The notes under the pieces are model-generated. The model had not been told where the DNA came from and did no database searches. It was given only the letters and a program-made list of their open reading frames with translations. Both the position numbers and the translations under genes were made by a program. Shown here one piece after another: positions 23,130 to 34,084 of a stretch of DNA of 49,461 nt (within the stretch, counting starts at the first letter, position 1; every line of letters begins with the position of its first letter). The DNA comes from Hymenoscyphus infarciens (taxonomy: Eukaryota; Ascomycota; Leotiomycetes; Helotiales; Helotiaceae): NCBI GenBank assembly GCA_001414345.1, contig LLCB01000382.1, forward strand, positions 1-49,461. Direction: 5' to 3'.

Positions 23130-25230
23130 ATGTCTCTAAAGTGTAGTAAATAAGTCGCTTATAAAAGCGTTATTACTAAGGCTAGTAATAGAGCTACTAA
23201 GGCGCTCTAAGCTTAACTAGTAGAAGATAATAATATTAAGAACGACGAGCGCGATAGATAGGTTAATAAAGTACGCTATAATACTTAAGTAGCTATATAA
23301 GTATAATATACTACCTAGAACGCTGCTACTAATTAAGATAATACTATAAATAGTAGCGCTACTTACTATCTGCCTTAGTAAAGAAGATAGCTATAAGTAT
23401 AGTAGGACTAGAGTTAAGCTTAAGACGATAATAAAATAGACTTCTACTTATAAGATAGAGGCGATAATAATAGTAACGACGATAATAATAATAATATTAA
23501 TAAAGCTCTTCTCTAAGACTCTATCTAAGTAAATAAGCTAGCTAATAATAGACTATTAGATAGCTTACTCTCTTTTTAAGACAACTAATACCTCTAAGTT
23601 AATAGATATAGAAGTAGATATAATAGTATATACTAAGGTTATATAAGAGGACTATTGAATAGAGGATACTCTTAGAGCTTTCTCTCTAAATATCCTTAGA
23701 GATACTCTTAAAGCTTTCTCTAGAGTAACTTTAGTTAAGATAACTTTAGTATAGAGTACTCTAACTTTTAGAGCTTTTAGAGCTTTTAGAGCTACTTATA
23801 AGCTAATTTTAGTATAAGATACCTCTATAACTTTAGCACTACTACCTAGAGTAACTTAGTAAGAGTTCTAGGGCTTAGCTAAGATAATTAAGATAATATT
23901 ACTATACTAGTAGTTACTAATTAAGAAGTAGATAAGTAAGGCTAATAATTTAATATACTAGAAGAAGAGATAGTATATACTAATAATACTTAATAAGCTA
24001 ATCTCTCTCTTTATTAGAAAGTACTATTAATAAGTAAAGAGATTAATCTAGAAGAGAATTTATTAAGAGGAATATTAGTAGCGAATAATAATAGTAAGAA
24101 TATCCTCTCTTATATACTTAGTACGATTAATAGCCTCTTTTTAGAGAATAAGAAGTACTTAATATAAATTATATAAGATATATTTAAGCTAAGAGATTTC
24201 TACTACTTAGATAATAATCTCTTCTAGTCGACGACGACGAAAGTACTATCTCCTTTAATAAAGAAGCTAGTATACTAAATATTAAAGTAAAGAAGATATT
24301 AAAAGTCTTTAGATCTAATACTACTAAGTAGTCTTACTACTTTCTAGTATATATTATATATAGAATCTTCTTATTTAGTAAGAGTATCTACGTTTAGCTT
24401 AATAACTTTAACTATAGAATTATAAGTCTAGCTAAAAATTATATCTAGGTAATATTAGTATTAGGTAATAATTACCTTACTTACTAATAGGCTTTAGGTT
24501 TAAACCTTAGTCTATACTAGTTCTTTCTAGTGTTGTCTAGAAGGTTCGGTTACGTTCTCGGTTACGATTAAGCGAACACGTGATCCCTAGAACCTTCTAG
24601 TAACCCCTTTGATTTATAAGCTATAGAAGCTTCTAGTATTTACTCTAGAAGTATATATAGCCCTCTTCTATCTTTTAGTTAGAAATCAAGTTAAAAATTC
24701 ACTAAGTCTTTTATACTTATACTTCGACTTCTTAGAAACGTGATTTAGCGATCACCTGACCTACCCTGTGCCGATTCAACTTACGTACTTCTGACCTACT
24801 CTGTAGCCTACTCTATAGTCTACTCTATACGTATATAACCTCTTATAGGTAAAGGTAATCTAATTAGTACTATTCTAATAGAAAAAGGTAGTTAGTAGAG
24901 ACGGATTAAAAGAGATAGAATTATAGAAGATACTTAAGAGTATAATTACTTAATACTATTAGATAAGAAGACTAGGCCGTAGCAGTAGTAGAGAAGGAGG
25001 AAGAGAAGGTTATTAAAGTTATAATTAAGATAGTAATATCTTTTTATAGATATATTTTAAGATAAGTAAACTAAGAGGTTATAAAGACCTAAATTATATA
25101 TAAATCTATCTATAAAATAAGAATAATAAGAGTAATAAGAAAGAGATAAAGAAGAGCTAAGAAGTTAGTATAAAAGAGATAAGAGATATAAACTATAGTA
25201 GTACTAATAAAGATCTTTTAGTTTAATTTA
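23130..25230 (+). pseudogene. RIP-killed ORF of unknown function, split by a solo LTR
   Basis: From ATG at 23130, one frame can be followed to 24452 with stops almost only where CAA/CAG would stand. It resumes in the same frame at 24853 once the LTR and one copy of the 5-bp duplication are removed, and runs to about 25200. The deduced product is rich in Asn/Asp/Gln, begins MSLKCSK and ends in a basic Lys/Arg segment. No domain is recognised; it may be a transposon gag-like or accessory protein. The inferred intact reading frame is about 570 codons. Confidence 0.6.
24453..24847 (+). mobile_element. Solo LTR (395 bp) with perfect GGTAA target duplication
   Basis: It is homologous along its whole length to the LTR at 17752-18164, begins TATTAGTATTAGG (TG to TA) and ends CTCTTATA. 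GGTAA at 24448-24452 is repeated at 24848-24852, a 5-bp target-site duplication that proves the boundaries. It lies inside a RIP-killed ORF, whose frame is continuous without it. It differs from the other copy mostly by C/T and G/A transitions. Confidence 0.9.
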
Positions 25231-25237
25231 TATCTTC

Positions 25238-26852
25238 TTACTTTACTACTAATCTACGAGGGTTTTAAGTCAGAGTTGAATCAAGTTCAGAGGTAATTTA
25301 GACCGATTCTAGAAGCGTATTCGAGCTAGTTTATAAAATAGATTAAAGTAGTTTAAAATAATTTAAGAACTAGTTTTAATATACTTTAAAACCGACTTAA
25401 GATAATTTATAGTAGTAAAACCTGACTCGTTTTAACGAGTTAAACTAGGTTATAAACCAGGTTAGATAAGTTAAGTTAGTATTAGACACTAGTTTAACTT
25501 AATTCTAGACTCGCCTTAAACTAGTAGTAACTTAGTATTAGAGTAGTCTTAAATTAGTACTAAAAACTATTTAAAATCACTATATATATAAAAAGACTAA
25601 ATTCACGTAATTAGACGTATATTATATAGCTATACTACTCTTATATAATATACTCTAGTTCGTCGAATACCTAAGTCCGAGTTCTACTTCTACTAATTCT
25701 ACTAATTCTACTAATTCCACCGATTCCACCGATTATTCTACTAAATATTATACTAACCTAAATAACGTTATCTCTATATATATACCTCGATTTAATTAGT
25801 TAGATTAGTCGGTCGGTTAGTTAGTTAGAAACTATAAGACACGTACGTTAGTTTAAGAAGTAAGAGTAGAAATAGTACGTACTATAAAAGCGACAGCGAT
25901 AGTAATAGTAATAGCGATAGTAATAGCGATAGCGATAACGTAGATAATAAATCTAATACTTCTAATTCGCTAAGTAACTAATTTAGAGCTTCTTATTTAC
26001 TTTACTAAAAGTCTAACTATGAAATATATCTAAATCGTTGAAAAAGAAGAGATATATTATTATTATTTAATAACGTGGAATTAACTAGAGTAGTAAACGT
26101 AATAAATATAATATAGTTTATAATACTAATAAGTAGCTTAATACTAAGTAACGAATATAATATAATAGTAATAGAGAGTTATCGTCGTCGTCGTTATTAA
26201 AGTAAAGTATCGAAGTCGAAGATATTAAAGTTAAAGATATTAAAGTCGAAATCGAAGTTAAAGGTAGAAGTAGCCTATATACTCGTAGGTCTTAGTAGTT
26301 ACGTAGCTAGTTATATATAGTATACTATATTTAATAAGAGCGACTCTAGTATAAAAGCTACGCTCTACTATATAACCTACTTTAGTTACGTAATATACTA
26401 AAACCTATACGCTAGTAGCTCTAAATTTAAGAACTACTAGAATATAAAAATTATATAAGGTTTATATATAAAAAGCCGCTTAAATCGCTTTTAAAAAAAA
26501 AAACACTCTCTCTAGACTTTTTATTTTTTCTTCTAAGTACTTTATTTTAGATATATTTTTTAAACTAAGTTAAGAGCTAGATTATAAGTTAGTTTATAAT
26601 TTTAAATCGTTTTATAAATCAGGTTAAATTACCTTAAATCGTTTTATAAATTAGCTTAAATTACCTTAAATCGTTTTATAAATCGGTTTCTTACTTTGAA
26701 TCGTTTTATAAATCGGCTTAAATTATCTTAAATCGTTTTATAAAACATATTAAAGCTATTTTAAGAAATAACTAATATCTTAAACTAGTATTAAACCGGT
26801 ATTAAGTCTAAGTTAATACTAGCTTAAAACCCTAGTAGAGAGTATATAAGTA
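25238..26852 (-). mobile_element. TIR element, second terminal type (copy 1)
   Basis: The ends carry TACGAGGGTTTTAAG at 25255 and its inverted form (one mismatch) ending at 26837. Weaker similarity extends outward to about 25238 and 26852. The centre is homologous, in reverse orientation, to the core of the 42150-44014 element (trinucleotide run at about 26185, TTCTACTAA/CCACCGATT tandem, TACGTAATT block), but the ends are unrelated to that element. No ORF. A target duplication could not be fixed. Confidence 0.65.
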
Positions 26853-27044
26853 TTTATACTCTTCTATAGTATCTATTTAATTAAATATTATAGTATTCTT
26901 CTCTTTAAATAATATATTAAAACTACTACTAGATATATTACCTTCTCTATTATCTCTTAAAGTATAGAAGACGCTATTACTTAAATATCTTAATCGCTTA
27001 TTTCTAGAAAATATCGATAATATACTTCGATTTAGAGCACTAAT
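26853..27044. other. Short AT-rich spacer between two insertions
   Basis: RIP-mutated and not homologous to the equivalent interval in the second copy of this arrangement. No feature seen. Confidence 0.4.
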
Positions 27045-27873
27045 TACTATACTACTGAACCGCTATTTACTTAACCCCGGTTCGACTCCGATTTAACTCT
27101 AGTTCGACTCCGGTTTAACTCCGATTCAGCTCCGATTCGAATTAAGGTTAATCTAAGATCAGATTATATTCTAAGTAGCTTAAAACTAGTTTAGAACTAG
27201 TTTAGAACTAGTTTAGAGCTAGAGCTAAATTAGTTTAAAACTAGTTTAGAGCTAGTTTAGAACTAGTTTAGAATTAGAGCTAAATTAGTTTCTTTATCTA
27301 TAATACCTTAAATAGATCTAATCTATAGTTAACTTTATATAAATAGTTCTAAACCTTTTAGAACCTTTATTAGATAGGTTCTAAACTTTCGTTAGATAGG
27401 TTTTAACTCTTTATTAGATTAGTACTAGTATAGTATTAATATTATATTAACTATTATAAATAGATTAGAGTTATAGTTAAATCACTTTTAAGCTATACTT
27501 AAATTAAAGTTAAAGTAATTTAATTTATTTACTATTTATTAGACACTAGCTAGTAGCTAAATTCACTTATATTACCTTATCTACCTTTACTTATATACTA
27601 CTTCACGTCTTAACTCTATACTAGCTAAACTTCTAATCTCTAGTATACTATAATAAACCTACTTATAAATATCGAATATATATTCTTCTATACTATACCG
27701 AGGCTATTATATTATTCCCTAGCTTAGGTTATCTAATAGAAAACCTTTTATAGAACTCTCGTCTACTATACTAAGCTAGTAGTTAAGAATCTATTATAAT
27801 ACTATTATATATTTATTCGTTAAGCTATAGAAGGAAATATAATAGTAGTATCTAATACCTTAAGTAATATAAG
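27045..27873 (-). mobile_element. Element with the 3' end of the TIR family joined to another body (copy 1)
   Basis: Starts TACTATACTACTGAACCGC, the reverse complement of the 3' terminus at 44014. It follows that family for about 300 bp (AGTCGAA tandem, GAACTAGTTTAGA repeats, a TTTCTTTATCTATAA block) and then continues as unrelated sequence shared only with 32156-33054. It stops exactly where an LTR-like sequence begins, so it is probably truncated by that insertion. Confidence 0.6.
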
Positions 27874-30800
27874 TGTCGGTATAACTCAAGAGTAAGTAAC
27901 TGCTCGGGATAGTATACGTAGGAACACGTAACCTTCTCGCTTAAGAACTATTTAGATAGGCATCGTAGATAGCTTTACTCGATATATATAAACGATAATA
28001 TAACTCTTTTTATATTACTTTTATAACTATAAGTTATACTAATACTAATTAGTAGACGTATAGATTAGATACTTAGTTACTTTATATATTTCTACTATAG
28101 ATATACTTATATAAAAGTAAACTTAATATTACTAGTAGACTCCTCTTCACGGATCGTGGTTCCTTCTATTATTTAAATTTATAATAATATACTATAAACG
28201 CTTCTTAATATAAAAAGTACTAATTATTAATACTAACCTTCTAACGTTATTCTAATAACTTCTCTAATCTCCTATTATCTTCTAAGACAATTTATACTCT
28301 CTAAGACACTTATTTACCTAAAACTCGATATCTCTTTCACCTACCGAGAGTTACCTACTAAGTAAAGTATAAACGGACTTTTAATAATATCTATTAATTT
28401 AAGTAATAATAATACTTATAATAGAATAGACTTACTAATATCGATTCCGACAACTTCGGAAGCTTTAACTTCGACACCGACTTCGATACTAAAATAGGCT
28501 CTAAAGCTAGTACTAAAGCTAAAATTAATATAGATAGAAGAGATAATTTTTATTATTAAACGAGAAGAGGAGTATACTAAAGGAGAGAACGAAGACCTTC
28601 TTCTTTAGAACGAATTTTAAGTAGACTTTAAAGAATAAGATTAAGATAAATTTACTAAGATCTACTAATCTATAAATACTAAGTTATAATAGATATTTTA
28701 TAGAAGAGGTATATAAGTTAAGATAGATAGATATAAAATACTTATATCTTAGACACTATATAATACTACTACTAAGGTTAACTAAACTAAGTAGTTAGAT
28801 AAAGAATTAAAAGCTATAGTATTAGAAGAAGCTAGTACTAAAATCTTTAGATCCTATTATAAATATATAGTAGAATATACTAAAAGATAATAAAAGCTAT
28901 AGTAATAATAACTATAATAATAATAACCTCTAGCTAAAAATATTATTTAAAACACCTAATCTAAGACGAAGGCTAGAGACAAAGCTTTATAAGCATCTAC
29001 TATATAATAACTAATATCTTCAACGACTTTAATTCTACTAACTAAAAGGAAAGACTTAAGTAATCTAATATAACCTCTAATCTAACTTTTAGGTCTACTA
29101 AAAGACGACTAGACCTCTTTCTTTATATTCTATTAATTTAGTAAAGATACTAGTAGTAACGATTTTAATAATACCTCTAAGTATCTAGAATAAAATCAAT
29201 AATAGAATAATCTTAGTAGAAGACTACTAGTATAAATAAATATAGTATATTTTAAACTAGAGTTAACTTTACAAAATTCTTAAAAGAGTTAAAACTACTT
29301 ATATATATTAGATATACTTATAAAAGTATATAAGAATAACTAAAAGTATAGTAGAAAAGAAGATAACTTTATAATTAAAGTTATAATATTTAAGAATATA
29401 TATAAGAGAAGTAAGATATTACTAGTATTTTACTATCTTACCTTCTCTACTATACTAAAAGGTAACGCTTTAAATTACTTTTATACTACGCTTTTTAATA
29501 AATATAATAATTAATCTTTTAAAGTTTTATCTATATCTATATAATAATACTTTAAAGATAAACTTTATAAAAGAGGCTAATTATCTAAGTAGAATAATAT
29601 TAATTTATAAGAGATAATATAAGTATTTAAAGTATTAATATTAAAGTCTTTTAAGAATATATTATTAAAACTTAATTTACTAAGATTTTCCCTTCTTATA
29701 GACTTTTATACTAATAATTAATTTTTAAATAAGCTAATTTTAGTATATAAGAAGGTCTTAGATTATACTATTATAATATTAACCTTATCCTAAGACTCTT
29801 TAATTTCTAATACTATATAAAGTTCGATCTAATCTTATATAAAAGTCTACTTAGAGATAGTTATAAACGAAACTATAATAACTAAAAGACACTTCTATAA
29901 GAGTAGATAATATAGTAGTATAAATAAATTCAGTAGTATAGATTAATATAAGAAGAAGAGGATATATTATATATATAGAAAGAACGACTATTTATCTTAG
30001 AATTATAGTTAAAAAGAGTAGGACTATTACTTTATTAAATAGACTAATAAGAATTCTAGATACTTTAAAAGTAAGTATACTAGAAAGGTATATAATATAA
30101 ATATAGTATATACTTAGAGTATCTAGAAGAAAGAGATATTAGAGACGCTTTACGTTATTACTCTATTAAAAGAAGATAGTTACTTTACTACTAACTAGCG
30201 AGGGTTTTAAGACAGAGTTAAATCTAGTTCAACCTCGACTTAAGGTGATTTAGACTAATTCTAGAAGCGTGTTTAAGCTAGTTTATAAACTAGATTAAAG
30301 TAGTTTAAAATAATTTAAGAACTAGGTTTAATATACTTTGAAATTGACTTAAGATAATTTATAGTAGTAAAACCTGACTCGTTTTAGTAAGTTAAACTCG
30401 TTTTAGCGAGTCGAACTAGGTTATAAACCGGGTTAGATAAGTTAAGTTAGTATTGAACACTAGTTTAACTTAATTCTAGACCTACTTTAAACTAGTAACT
30501 TAGTATTAGAGTAGCCTTAAATTAGTACTAAAAAATCACTAGCGAATATAAAAAAAGACTAGAATCACGTGATCAGGCGTATATTAAGTAGCTATACTAC
30601 TCTTATATAACATGCCCTGGTTCGTTAAATACCTAAGTCCTACTTCTACTAATTCTACTAATTCTACTAATTCTACTAATTCTACTAATTCTACTAATTC
30701 TACTAATTCTACTAATTCTACTAAATACTCTACTAATCTAAGTAACGTCATCTCTATATATATGCCTCGATTTAATTAGTTGGATCGGTTAGTCGGTTAG

Positions 30801-32155
30801 TCGGTTAGTTAGAAACTATAAGGCACGTATATTAGTTTAGGAAGTAAGAGTAGAAATAGTAGTAATAACGTAGATAACAAATCTAATACTTCTAATTCGC
30901 TAAGTAACTAATTCAGAGCTTCTAATTCGCTCTACTAAAAGTCTAACTATAGAATATATCTAAATTATTAAAAAACAAGAGGTATATTATTATTATTTAA
31001 TAACGTAGAAATAACTAGAGTAGCGAATATAATAAATATAACCTAGATTATAATACCGATAAACGGTCTAATACCGAGTAAGGAATATAATATAATAGCG
31101 ATATTAATAGATAGTTATTATCGTCGTTGTCGTCGTCGTCGTCGTCGTTATTAAAGTAAAGTATTAAAGTCGAAGATGTCGAAGTCGAAGTCGTCGAAGT
31201 CGAAGATAGAGGTAGCTTATATACTAGGTCTTAGCAGTTACGTAGCTAGTTATACGTAGCGTACTATGTTTAGTAAGAGCGACTCTAGTACAAAAGCCAC
31301 GCTCTACTATATAACCTACTTTAGTTATATAACTTTTATTTTTTATATACTTATAGCTCTAATTCTAAGGATTATTAATATATAATTACTAATTAAAGTT
31401 AATATATAAAAAGCCGCTTAAATCGCCTTTGAAAAAAAAAACACTCTCTCTAGACTTTTTATTTTTTCTTCTAAGTACTTTATTTTTAATATATTTTTTA
31501 AACTAAGTTAAGAGCTAGATTATAAGTTAGTTTATAATTTTAAATCGTTTTATAAATCGGTTTCTTACTTTAAATCGTTTTATAAATCGGTTTCTTACTT
31601 TGAATCGTTTTATAAATTAGCTTAAATTACCTTAAATCGTTTTATAAATCGGTTTCTTACTTTAAATCGTTTTATAAATCATCTTAAATCGTTTTATAAA
31701 TCGGTTTCTTTCTTTGAATTGTTTTATAAATCGGCTTAAATTACTTTAAATCGTTTTATAAAACGTATTAATATCTTAAACCGGTATTAAACCAGTACTA
31801 AGTCTAAGTTAATACTAGCTTAAAACCCTAGTAGAGAGTATATAAGTACTTATTAGATACTAGCTTAGATAACAAAGTTATTTATTATAATATTACTTTT
31901 ATAGGATTTATTAACGATTTAAATATTAAATAACTTATTATAAATTTAATAAGTTTAGTATAAAGATAAACTATTAATAGATATATTCTATAAAATCTAA
32001 ATAATCTAAATAATACTTCTAATATTATATACGAATTTATAGAAGAGGTATTTATAATAATAGCTAAAAGATATATAAAAGAAAACTTCTTTAGTATAAT
32101 AATTAATACTAGAGTAGCTTGAAAGTTAAGTATAGAATATAACTAATATCTTACG
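27874..32155 (+). mobile_element. RIP-killed Ty1/copia-like retrotransposon (gag and protease parts), interrupted
   Basis: A 5' LTR-like sequence begins TGTCGGTATAAC at 27874 with a TATATATAAAC box near 27990; its end is unclear (about 28200). A gag frame follows from about 28500 to 30179. It ends in a zinc knuckle whose four ligand codons (29965, 29974, 29989, 30004) now read TAT, with spacing C-x2-C-x4-C-x4-H as in fungal copia gag. The frame is broken by an insertion (30180 to about 31849) and continues as a protease segment. There the DTG active site reads NTR at 32104-32112, within F-x-x-IIINTRVA and SIEYNQYL. A second insertion at 32156 interrupts it again. Integrase, RT and RNase H were not found in continuity. 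Confidence 0.65.
30180..31849 (-). mobile_element. TIR element, second terminal type (copy 2), inside the copia-like relic
   Basis: Homologous from end to end to 25238-26852. The ends GCGAGGGTTTTAAG (30198) and AAAACCCTAGTA (ending 31833) form imperfect inverted repeats. It carries a 9-bp tandem (TTCTACTAA, about 9 units) at about 30643-30724 and a CGT/GTC trinucleotide run at about 31115-31150. Repeats of ATCGTTTTATAAATCGG lie at about 31540-31760. No ORF. Confidence 0.65.
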
Positions 32156-33054
32156 TACTATACTACTGAACCGCTATTTGCTTAATACTAATTTAACTCC
32201 GATTCGACTCCGATTCGACTCTGATTCGACTCTGGTTTGAATTAAGGTTAACCTAGAGTTAGATTAGTATTAGAGTGGTTTTATTAGTTCAGAACCGATT
32301 CAGAACCGATTTAGATCTGGTTTAGAACCAGTTTAAAACTAGTTTAAAGGGGTTCTACTAGTTTAGAGCTGGTTTAGAACTAGTTTAGAGAGGTTCCACT
32401 AGTTTAAAGCCGTTTAGAGCCGCTTTAGAACTGATTTAAAGCTAGGTTTAAAAGAGAGCTAAATTAGTTTCTTAATCTATAATACCTTAAACGTATCTAA
32501 TCTAGAGTTAACTTTATATAAATAGTTCTAAACTAGTTTAAAACCTTTATTAAGTAGGTTTAGAACTAGTTTAAAACCTTTATTAGGTTAGTACTAGTAT
32601 AGTATTAATATTATATTAACTATTATTAATAGATTAGAGTTATAGTTAAATTACTTTCAAGCTATACTTAAATCACTTTTAAGCTATACTTAAATTAAAG
32701 TCAAAGTAATTTAATTTATTCACTATTTATTAGACACTAGCTAGTAGCTAAATTTACTTATATTACCTTATCTATGTACTACTTCGTGTCTTAACTCTAT
32801 ACTAGCTAAACTCCTAATCCCTAGTATACTATAATAAACCTATCTATAAACATTAAATATATATTCCTATATACTATACTAAAGCTATTATATTATTCCT
32901 TAGCTTAGGTTATCTAATAGGAAACCTTTTATAGAACTCTTATCTACTATACTAAGCTAGTAGTTAGGAATCTATTATAACGCTATTATATATTTATTTA
33001 TTAAGCTATAAAAGAAAATATAATAGTAGTATCTAATACTTTAAGCGATATAAG
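32156..33054 (-). mobile_element. Element with the TIR-family 3' end joined to another body (copy 2)
   Basis: Matches 27045-27873 throughout, with some internal length differences. Begins TACTATACTACTGAACCGC inside the copia-like protease region. Homology to copy 1 ends at 33054 because copy 1 is cut by an LTR there, so this element may continue to the right. Confidence 0.6.
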
Positions 33055-33069
33055 GAAGGATATAAGGAA

Positions 33070-33271
33070 GTATCTAACGAAAGTTTTAATAAGAGAATTA
33101 AGGATTATATAGAAGTATTAGAGAAAGGTTTCAATAATAGAATTAAGAATTATATAGAAGTATCGAAGTAAGGTTTTAATAAGAGGAGGATTAAGGATTA
33201 TATAGAAGTATTAGAGAAAGGTTTTAATAAGAGGAGGATTAAGAAAGGTTTTAATAAGAGTAGGATTATAT
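33070..33271. repeat. Minisatellite, units of about 45-48 bp, 4-5 copies
   Basis: Repeated unit with the elements AGTATTAGAGAAAGG, TTTTAATAAGAG and GATTAAGGATTATATAG, degrading toward the right end. Confidence 0.75.
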
Positions 33272-33749
33272 AAAGTCTATATTCTAGTAGTATTCTAAAA
33301 AGAATTTTTATCTCTAGTATTAAGGTTGCTTAAGCTATTATTTAGTTTAAAGTCTATCTTTTAGTATTAGAATTAAGTATTTCTTATACTTTATTATAGT
33401 TATAAGACCTCTTACTACTATTATATTTATTATTATATATGTATTTATTTCTAGTACTAGATCTAATATACTTACTATATTTAAAGTATTAAGTAGAAGA
33501 AATATATACCTTTTTTTATTAAATATTATAATAATAACTTAGTATATATAATATATAATATTGTTTAAAATAATAAAGTTGCTAATATTAAATATCTAGT
33601 AACGAGTATTAAATATAAAAGAGAGTTGTTAATATTAGTAGATATAGTTATTAACTATAAAGGATATATAACTTAGATTATACTCTCTAGTAAAGGCTTC
33701 TACTAATTATACTTTAAACTTAGTATTATCTTTTATTAAGAATAGATTA
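33272..33749. other. AT-rich RIP-mutated stretch, nothing recognisable
   Basis: No frame, repeat or RNA gene could be supported. Confidence 0.4.
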
Positions 33750-34084
33750 CTAGATTTAATAATACTATATATATTTATAATAATACTTTTAATAATATAG
33801 CCCTTCTTATCTGCTCTTACTATTATATATAAGCTATTCTCTTATATTTTCATACTACTTATATCTTCTACTTTAAGATTAGTTCTTTTAAAGAGAGAGA
33901 TAAAAGTATTAATAAGTTAGAAGTATATAGCTTTTATATTTATAATATTTTATTTAAGTTTAAGAAAGTCCTCTAACTATAACTCTCTAATTCCTACTTA
34001 TATTAACTATCTTATATTATCTTTTATAAAGAGATATACTATAAGGTTTAAGAGAGATACTATATCTACTTATTTCTTCTATTA
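33750..34084 (+). repeat. Inverted partner of the segment at 22555-22893
   Basis: About 335 bp, the reverse complement of the earlier segment apart from RIP-type transitions. See that entry. Confidence 0.7.

Noticed and set aside
17752..24847. One full-length LTR retrotransposon bounded by the two matching LTRs
   Set aside because: Each LTR has its own 5-bp flanking duplication (TATAT and GGTAA), and the DNA between them consists of other elements, so they are two independent solo LTRs.
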